Assembly (NCBI RefSeq): GCF_023630175.1
Contig: NZ_JALLIN010000041.1
Coordinates: 1 to 64,000, forward strand
Direction: 5' to 3'
Length of the DNA: 64,000 bases
From: Streptomyces cellostaticus
GTDB lineage: Bacteria; Actinomycetota; Actinomycetes; Streptomycetales; Streptomycetaceae
The position numbers and the translations under genes were made by a program. Position 1 is the first letter of the stretch, and each line of letters opens with the position of its first letter. The notes below the pieces were generated by a model. The model made no database searches and was not told where the DNA came from. It saw nothing but the letters and a program-made list of their open reading frames with translations. Positions 59,276 to 64,000 of this stretch are shown here, one piece after another.

Positions 59276-60046
59276 CTACAGCCGCCGTGTCGCCAGCGTC
59301 AGCCGGTCCCGCGCGTCGAACAGCGCGTCCTTGATCATCTGCTCGTGGGCCGGGGTCAGCCGGGCCACCGGCACCGAGCAGCTGATGGCGTCCCGGGCGG
59401 GTGTGCGGTAGGGGACCGCCACGCCGAAGCAGCGAAGCCCCAGCGTGTTCTCCTCGCGGTCGACGGCGAAGCCCTGCTCACGGACCCGGTGCAGTTCCTC
59501 GATCAGCTTCTCGCGGTCGGTGAGGGTGTGCTCGGTGAGCGCGGGCAGGGTCTCCGGCAGCAGTTTGCGCACCTGCTCGTCGGTGTGGGTGGCGAGCAGC
59601 GCCTTGCCGAGGGAGGTGGAGTGGGCGGGCAGCCGCCGGCCGACCCGGGTGAACGGGCGCAGGAAGTGTTGCGACTGCCGGGTGGCCAGGTACACCACGT
59701 TCGTGCCGTCGAGCCGGGCCAGATGGATCGTCTCCGAGGTGTCGTCGGAGAGGCGGTCCAGGGTCGGCCGGGCGGCCGCCACCACCTCGTCGCCGTCGAT
59801 GTAGGACGTGCCGACCAGCAGTGCCCGCACCCCGATGCCGTACCGCGTGCCCGTGGCGTCGGTCTCCACCCAGCCCAGCTCCACGAGCGTGCGCAGCAGC
59901 ATGTACAGGCTGGACTTGGGGTAGCCCACGGCCTCCTGCACGGCCGCCAGGGAGTGCATGCCGGGCCTGCCGGCGAAGTACTCGAGCAGTTCAACGGTCC
60001 GCACCGCGGACTTGACCGGGGCCCCGCCCGTCTCTCCTGCCGACAT
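59276..60046 (-). CDS. IclR family transcriptional regulator
   Basis: 256 aa. Winged helix (SAVRTVELLEYFAGRPGMHSLAAVQEAVGYPKSSLYMLLRTLVELGWVE) and an IclR effector domain (STSLGKALLA; ENTLGLRCFGVAVP; AISCSVPVARLT). ATG 60046 was chosen by family alignment; an in-frame ATG at 60130 lies beyond the operator-like site. It is divergent from the aldehyde dehydrogenase gene, its probable target. Confidence 0.93.
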   Translation of the reverse strand: MSAGETGGAPVKSAVRTVELLEYFAGRPGMHSLAAVQEAVGYPKSSLYMLLRTLVELGWVETDATGTRYGIGVRALLVGTSYIDGDEVVAAARPTLDRLSDDTSETIHLARLDGTNVVYLATRQSQHFLRPFTRVGRRLPAHSTSLGKALLATHTDEQVRKLLPETLPALTEHTLTDREKLIEELHRVREQGFAVDREENTLGLRCFGVAVPYRTPARDAISCSVPVARLTPAHEQMIKDALFDARDRLTLATRRL

Positions 60047-60112
60047 CGCCCTTGACCCCTTCAGCCGCGCGGAAATACCCTTCCGGACGGCACGTTCATC
60101 ACCAGAGACAGC

Positions 60113-60128
60113 GTTCAGTATATCGAAC
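60113..60128. promoter_or_regulatory. Imperfect 16-bp palindrome between iclR and the dehydrogenase gene
   Basis: GTTC-AG-TATA-TC-GAAC in the 131-bp divergent region, 50 bases before the dehydrogenase start. Outer and inner arms match, two central pairs do not. Size and AT-rich centre suit IclR operators. Confidence 0.5.
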
Positions 60129-60177
60129 ACGGCTGATGGTTACCCAGTGGCTGGGGCCTTGAACGGAGTGACCCGCG

Positions 60178-61707
60178 GTGGCAGCAGCACCAGTCTGGAG
60201 CGTCGACCCGCGCACCGGGAAGCAGCGTGAACGGGTTGGTGCGGAGGCCACGGCCCGGGACGTGGACGCGGCCGTCCGGGCGGCGCGGGCCGCGCGCGGC
60301 GCCCTCGCCGACCGCGCCGTGCGTGCGGCCTTCCTCCGGTCGGCCGCCGCCGGCCTGGACGCGGCCGCGGACGGCCTGATCGAGACCGCCGACGCCGAGA
60401 CGGCCCTCGGACCGGTCCGCCTCACCGGGGAACTGGCCCGCACGGTGTACCAGTTGCGGGCGTTCGCCGACCTCGTCGACGAGGGCGCCTTCCTGGACGT
60501 GATCATCGACCACCCCGACGGGACCGCCACTCCACCGGTCCCGGACCTGCGCCGGTACAAGGTGCCGCTGGGCGTGGTGGCCGTCTACTCCGCCTCCAAC
60601 TTCCCCTTCGCCTTCTCCGTGGCCGGAGGTGACACCGCGAGCGCGCTGGCCGCGGGCTGCCCCGTGGTCGTCAAGGCCCACCCCGACCACCCCGCCCTGT
60701 CCGAGCTGGTCGCCGGGGTGCTGCGCCGGGCCGCCGCCGAACACGGCGTCCCCGAGGGGGCCGTCGGCCTGGTCCACGGCTTCGGGGCGGGTGTCGAGCT
60801 GATCGGGCACCCGCTGGTCGCCGCCGCGGGCTTCACCGGGTCGGTGCGCGGCGGACGTGCCCTGTTCGACGCGGCGGCCGCGCGTGCGGTGCCGATCCCC
60901 TTCCACGGCGAGCTGGGCTCACTGAACCCGGTCCTGGTCACCGAGGGGGCGGCGGCCGAGCGGGCCGAGGCGATCGGCTCGGGGCTCGCCGGGTCCATGA
61001 CCCTCGGCGTCGGCCAGTTCTGCGTCAAGCCGGGCCTGGTGCTGGTGCCGTGCGGCGTTGCCGGTGACCGGCTGCTGAATTCCCTGGCCGGCGCCGTCGG
61101 CGACACCGCCGCGGGAGTGCTGCTCGACCACCGGATGCGGGACGCCTTCATCGCGGGGGTGGCCGAGCGCGCCCGGCTGCCGGGAGTGGAGGCGCCGGTC
61201 ACGCCGGGCGCGGGCGGTGAGCACACGGTGAGCGCGGGCTTCCTGACGGTCCCGGCGAGCGCTCTGGCCGCGGAGGGGGTGTACGACCTGCTGCTGGAGG
61301 AGTGCTTCGGACCGGTGACCGTGGTGGTCCGCTACGCCGGTGACGGCGAGGCCACGGCGGTGCTGTCGCGCCTGCCGGGCAGCCTCACGGCCACGGTCCA
61401 CCTCTCGGCCGGGGAGGCGGCCGGCGCGGGCCGGGGCGCGGAGATCCTCGCCGAGCTGACCCCGCTGGCCGGGCGGGTGCTGGTCGACGCGTGGCCGACC
61501 GGCGTGGCGGTGGCGCCGGCCCAGCACCACGGCGGTCCGTACCCCGCGACCACCTCCACCTCCACCTCCGTGGGCGGCACCGCCCTCGAGCGGTGGCTGC
61601 GGCCGGTCGCCTACCAGAACACGCCCGAGGCCCTGCTGCCCCGGGAACTGCGCGACGGCAATCCGCTGGGGCTGCCCCGCCGGTTCAACGGCAGGCTGGA
61701 GCGCTGA
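60178..61707 (+). CDS. NADP-type aldehyde dehydrogenase (2,5-dioxovalerate dehydrogenase-like)
   Basis: 509 aa. FTGSVRGGRALFDAAA (cofactor site), the catalytic glutamate in HGELGSLNP and catalytic cysteine in GQFCVKPG match the alpha-ketoglutaric semialdehyde dehydrogenase group, which ends hydroxyproline, glucarate and uronate degradation by making 2-oxoglutarate. GTG 60178 fits the family N terminus (a weak GGAG lies upstream). No partner genes of such a pathway flank it, so the substrate is inferred from family only. Confidence 0.9.
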   Translation: MAAAPVWSVDPRTGKQRERVGAEATARDVDAAVRAARAARGALADRAVRAAFLRSAAAGLDAAADGLIETADAETALGPVRLTGELARTVYQLRAFADLVDEGAFLDVIIDHPDGTATPPVPDLRRYKVPLGVVAVYSASNFPFAFSVAGGDTASALAAGCPVVVKAHPDHPALSELVAGVLRRAAAEHGVPEGAVGLVHGFGAGVELIGHPLVAAAGFTGSVRGGRALFDAAAARAVPIPFHGELGSLNPVLVTEGAAAERAEAIGSGLAGSMTLGVGQFCVKPGLVLVPCGVAGDRLLNSLAGAVGDTAAGVLLDHRMRDAFIAGVAERARLPGVEAPVTPGAGGEHTVSAGFLTVPASALAAEGVYDLLLEECFGPVTVVVRYAGDGEATAVLSRLPGSLTATVHLSAGEAAGAGRGAEILAELTPLAGRVLVDAWPTGVAVAPAQHHGGPYPATTSTSTSVGGTALERWLRPVAYQNTPEALLPRELRDGNPLGLPRRFNGRLER

Positions 61708-61752
61708 ACGGATGGCCGGGACGCCGGACGACGAACCTGGGACACTCGCGCG

Positions 61753-62361
61753 ATGGATGTCGAACTCCCCGAACTGCCCTTCTCCCTGCGGACCTACGGG
61801 CCCGACGGCAACTGGTCCTACGAGGGCGGCGTGCTCACCGGGTGGGCCGGGCCCCGGCAGGACCGGTTCGTACCGCCCACCGGCGAGGCCCTGGACCCCG
61901 CCGCCGACGCGCCCCGGCTGCTCGGAGCGCCCGAGGGGGACTTCCAGCTCATAGCCAGGGTCACCGTGGGATTCGGCGCCTCCTTCGACGCCGGAACGCT
62001 GTACGTCCACGTCGGCGACCGGGCCTGGGCCAAGCTCTGCCTCGAGTACTCCCCGCACGTGCCCACCGTCTGCACGGTGGTCACCCGCGGACACTCCGAC
62101 GACGCGAACTCCTTCACCGTCGAGGGAAGTTCGGTGTGGCTGCGGGCCAGCAGGACCGGTCGCGCCTTCGCCTTCCACGCCTCCCGGGACGGCAGGCACT
62201 GGACCTTCGTCCGGCTCTTCACCCTGGGCGAGGAGAAGGAGTCCGGCGCGGCCCTGGTCGGCTTCATGACCCAGTCGCCGCTGGGGGAGGGCTGTGTGGT
62301 GACCTACGACCACCTCGAGTTCCGGGCCCGCTGGCCCGACGACCTGCGCGACGGCCGCTGA
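61753..62361 (+). CDS. DUF1349 concanavalin-like protein (202 aa)
   Basis: DUF1349 proteins have a beta-sandwich fold: GAPEGDFQLIARVTVGFGASFDAGTLYVHVGDRAWAKLCLEYSP, then VVTRGHSDDANSF and the terminal GFMTQSPLGEGCVVTYDHLEF. No signal peptide. Often annotated as regulation-of-enolase-like; true role unknown. 45 bases after the dehydrogenase gene on the same strand. Confidence 0.88.
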   Translation: MDVELPELPFSLRTYGPDGNWSYEGGVLTGWAGPRQDRFVPPTGEALDPAADAPRLLGAPEGDFQLIARVTVGFGASFDAGTLYVHVGDRAWAKLCLEYSPHVPTVCTVVTRGHSDDANSFTVEGSSVWLRASRTGRAFAFHASRDGRHWTFVRLFTLGEEKESGAALVGFMTQSPLGEGCVVTYDHLEFRARWPDDLRDGR

Positions 62362-62416
62362 TCGGCGGTCGGGGGGCCGGGGAACCGGAACCGTGCCCCG
62401 GCACGTCCTTCCGGAC

Positions 62417-62920
62417 ATGATCGATGCGCGCCGGACCCCCCGGTCCCTGATGATCAGGACCGCCCTGCCCGTGGAGGCCGAGGCCGTCGCCGCCGTGATG
62501 GTGCGGGCCCGGTCCACGTACTATCCGGACGGCCTCCCGGACCCGGACGTCGACTGGACCGAACGGTGGCGGCAGGCCATCGAGCGGCCCGACGGCCAGG
62601 TGCTGTGCGCGGTGCGTGACGCCCGGCTGGTGGGCCTGGCCTCCTTCCGTCCCCCGGAGGGCGCGCCGGCCGGCACGGTGAAGCTGTTCCAGTTCCACGT
62701 CGACCCCGGCCACTGGCGCGGCGGCATCGGCAGCGCCCTGCACGCCGCCTGCGTGGAGCAGTGGCGGGCCGACGGCACCCGGACGGCCGCGCTCGAGGTG
62801 CACGTCGACAACCTGCGCGCCCAGGCCTTCTACGCCCGGCACGGCTGGGTCCCCGATCCGGAGCGCTCGGACGACGGCCACCTCCACCGCAACCTGGTGC
62901 TCGCGGTCCCGGGGGAATGA
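62417..62920 (+). CDS. GNAT family N-acetyltransferase
   Basis: About 167 aa. IRTALPVEAEAVAAVM at the N terminus, KLFQFHVDPGHWRGGIGSALHAACVEQWRADG containing the acetyl-CoA-binding RGGIGSAL, and EVHVDNLRAQAFYARHGWVPD, the typical GNAT C-terminal motif. The start is uncertain among GTG 62393, ATG 62417 and ATG 62450; the domain itself begins at 62450. Substrate unknown. Confidence 0.9.
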   Translation: MIDARRTPRSLMIRTALPVEAEAVAAVMVRARSTYYPDGLPDPDVDWTERWRQAIERPDGQVLCAVRDARLVGLASFRPPEGAPAGTVKLFQFHVDPGHWRGGIGSALHAACVEQWRADGTRTAALEVHVDNLRAQAFYARHGWVPDPERSDDGHLHRNLVLAVPGE

Positions 62921-62997
62921 AACCCGCTGCTTGAACGTTCACGTACGTGGGCGGAGACCGCCTCCGCCACCGTACGACCTGGAGAAGAGCCGAGAGC

Positions 62998-63036
62998 ATG
63001 CGCGTCGAAATCTGGAGCGACATCGCCTGTGCATGA
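62998..63036 (+). pseudogene. 5' stub of a DsbA/FrnE-like oxidoreductase gene
   Basis: GGAGAAG precedes ATG 62998, and the codons read MRVEIWSDIACA then TGA. The intact family starts MRVEIWSDIACPWCYIGK, with the CPWC active site. The match stops within or right after the first Cys codon (about 63030), so the gene has been cut precisely at the active site. The remainder would be expected on the far side of an inserted element beyond this window. Confidence 0.8.
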
Positions 63037-63040
63037 ACCA
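63025..63040. other. Left junction of an inserted element (candidate attL)
   Basis: Homology to the dsbA-like gene ends at about 63030 (after ATCGCCTGT). DNA to the right is clearly less GC-rich and less codon-biased and carries mobile-element-type small genes. No integrase gene is inside the window; it may lie at the other end. Confidence 0.6.
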
Positions 63041-63124
63041 AGAGAACCCCAGGGTACCGCGTACGCCTGACCAGCGGCTATGACCAGGTACGACGAAGCC
63101 CCGCCCATGCGCCACGGGGGAAGC

Positions 63125-63229
63125 ACACAGACGGGGCAGCCGACACGCTGAGCCATGATTGCCGTCCTCAGCGGGCCGGAGTCTCACCAGCGGGTAGGTT
63201 CCGCACCCCCACCGACACAGACGGGGCAG
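63125..63229. repeat. Two copies of a 15-bp direct repeat
   Basis: ACACAGACGGGGCAG at 63125-63139 and 63215-63229. Read leftward both encode CPVCV, so the second may be a decayed duplicate of the C-terminal zinc motif of the 84-aa protein gene. The stretch 63037-63183 otherwise shows nothing I can call. Confidence 0.6.
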
Positions 63230-63438
63230 GCGCGCTTGAACGTCCATCCGCAGAGTGCGCACCCCTCGAATCCGAAGCACCCGTCACACCAGATTTCACG
63301 GTGTCCAGCGCAGCACCCGCACAGGTCCCCAAATTTCCACAGGGACCAGGGCTCTTCTCCGCCCGTTCGTCCGGCGCGTGGCTTTGGGTGGTAGGGCGTA
63401 TCCGCACGGCGCTTCGGGCGCTCCGGCGCTGTGGTCAT
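63184..63438 (-). CDS. Cys-rich small protein, probable zinc ribbon (84 aa)
   Basis: Twelve or so cysteines and histidines in the second half: LCGCCAGHREIWCDGC, then FEGCALCGW and ACPVCVGG, arranged as CxxC knuckles, indicating two zinc sites. The start overlaps the stop of the preceding 66-aa gene by ATGA. It belongs to the inserted element. Function unknown; such proteins accompany XRE regulators in actinomycete accessory DNA. Confidence 0.75.
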   Translation of the reverse strand: MTTAPERPKRRADTPYHPKPRAGRTGGEEPWSLWKFGDLCGCCAGHREIWCDGCFGFEGCALCGWTFKRACPVCVGGGAEPTRW

Positions 63439-63635
63439 CCATGCCCGTCCGGGTGCCGCGCCATAAGGACATTGCAGTCAGTCACTGTCGTCCAGTCGCC
63501 ACCCGTCCGCGCACGGTCCCGAACGTTGGCCAGCTCTCGACAACCGGCGCATCCGTCAACGGGTGTGGGCTCTAGTTCCCCTTCCCGGTACGGAAGTTCG
63601 AGCGGCGCGCTGGGGTATCGCTTCGGTTCCGTCAT
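63435..63635 (-). CDS. Small CxxC protein (66 aa)
   Basis: Acidic small protein with ELEPTPVDGCAGCRELANVRDRART and a later Cys (VTDCNVLMARHPDGH). I recognise the type from Streptomyces accessory regions, where it sits beside HTH regulators; no function is known. First gene of the leftward pair, divergent from the XRE gene with a 75-bp gap. Confidence 0.75.
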   Translation of the reverse strand: MTEPKRYPSAPLELPYREGELEPTPVDGCAGCRELANVRDRARTGGDWTTVTDCNVLMARHPDGHG

Positions 63636-63710
63636 GCGCCTCAGCGTCCGCCGGAAGTCGATCTAGAACTAGCGGCCACATGTAGGCCAACTGTCGGCCA
63701 GAATTGAGAT

Positions 63711-64000
63711 ATGGGGACCAGCATCGGGGCCAACATCAAACGTCTGCGCGAACAGCGCGGGTGGAGTCAGGCACGGCTAGCGCATGAGGTCTGTCAGGCA
63801 GCCGGGGTGATTGGTGATCCGGTCGGACGGCAGGAGATCAGCCGATGGGAGACAGGCAAGCGCACGCCCCGTGAATGGCTGCCGTTCCTCGCTGCCGCTC
63901 TAGGTGTTCCCGTGGATGCGCTCAGGGAGCCTCAGAATCCCGCTGAGCCCCCTTTGCCGACCCTGGCTGACTTCCTGCCCGAAGAGGACCCGCTAAGCCC
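63711..64000 (+). CDS. XRE-family HTH regulator (partial, runs off the window)
   Basis: MGTSIGANIKRLREQRGWSQARLAHEV, then SRWETGKRTPREWLPFLAAALGVPVDAL: a Cro/CI-type HTH with a short insert (CQAAGVIGDPVGRQ) between recognition helices. After residue 75 a Pro/Glu linker (PLPTLADFLPEEDPLS) leads out of the window, probably into a larger C-terminal domain. No ribosome site precedes ATG 63711; the mRNA may be leaderless. Likely controls the divergent small Cys-rich genes. Confidence 0.85.
   Translation, partial: MGTSIGANIKRLREQRGWSQARLAHEVCQAAGVIGDPVGRQEISRWETGKRTPREWLPFLAAALGVPVDALREPQNPAEPPLPTLADFLPEEDPLS

Noticed and set aside
62830..63156. Leftward 108-codon frame beginning MAQRVGCPVC near the element edge
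   Set aside because: Its 3' two-thirds are antisense to the dsbA stub and the GNAT gene, so it would be a chimera across the junction; the CPVC start may be a decayed duplicate.
1..64000. tRNA genes, rRNA, CRISPR arrays, intact IS elements or transposases
   Set aside because: None recognised on reading the window; no regular spacer-repeat DNA, and no transposase or integrase motifs within the coordinates given.

Overview
The window is chromosomal DNA of a Streptomyces species. Support comes from very high GC, the frequent GTG and TTG starts, 4-base ATGA/GTGA gene overlaps, actinobacterial family versions (OpcA, PadR, Holin-X, DUF3618, actinobacterial DapD), and a core order tkt-tal-zwf-opcA-pgl next to ctaB/ctaA and a sufRBD-Rieske-CSU-sufT operon, which I recognise as the conserved Streptomyces arrangement. 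No rRNA, tRNA, CRISPR array or intact insertion sequence was seen.

Layout. 1-3.8 kb: end of an unknown gene, then a leftward padR / ABC ATPase / FtsX-permease exporter module. 4.1-10.8 kb: rightward alpha-glucoside uptake and hydrolysis cluster (two solute-binding proteins, a GH13 alpha-glucosidase, two permeases) closed by a perfect 18-bp hairpin. 10.9-11.4 kb: small secreted lamin-tail-domain protein. 11.5-18.2 kb: leftward pentose-phosphate operon tkt-tal-zwf-opcA-pgl. 18.5-22.3 kb: heme A biosynthesis genes ctaB and ctaA flanking two conserved genes. 22.3-24.2 kb: leftward ABC-2 exporter whose ATPase/permease junction carries a 92-bp tandem duplication. 24.6-31.3 kb: complete SUF iron-sulfur assembly operon with its regulator. 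31.3-35.4 kb: SMR/TetR efflux pair, dapD, a DUF2975/XRE pair and a dapA-like gene. 35.5-37.8 kb: small conserved actinobacterial membrane-associated genes. 37.8-49.6 kb: mixed accessory region with three secreted phosphorus-scavenging enzymes (ExeM/NucH nuclease, PhoX-like phosphatase with a PHO box, HAD acid phosphatase), regulators, a TerD-TerD fusion, a uronate-dehydrogenase-like gene and two decayed genes. 49.8-55.4 kb: a two-gene EACC1 / caspase-NTPase-repeat conflict module, followed immediately by the C-terminal stump of a purine permease. 55.6-62.9 kb: penicillin-binding protein, two-component system, divergent IclR/aldehyde dehydrogenase, DUF1349 and GNAT genes. 63.0-64.0 kb: a DsbA/FrnE-like gene is cut off after about 11 codons and replaced by an incoming element carrying Cys-rich small proteins and an XRE regulator that runs off the window.

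The most noteworthy locus is 49807-55370: an EACC1 protein coupled by an ATGA overlap to a 1737-residue protein with a caspase-like protease (His86/Cys134), a STAND-type P-loop NTPase and 25 tandem units of about 38 residues. Its architecture is that of a predicted NTP-regulated suicide/defence system. Other points of interest are the 92-bp repeats that create a chain of translationally coupled mini-genes, a SufR-type operator over the sufR start, a 20-bp palindrome overlapping the SMR start codon, an ABC binding protein whose lipobox cysteine has become tyrosine, a 14-mer shared by two secreted-enzyme promoters, a single-base frameshift in a maleylpyruvate-isomerase-like gene, and the element insertion in the dsbA-like gene.
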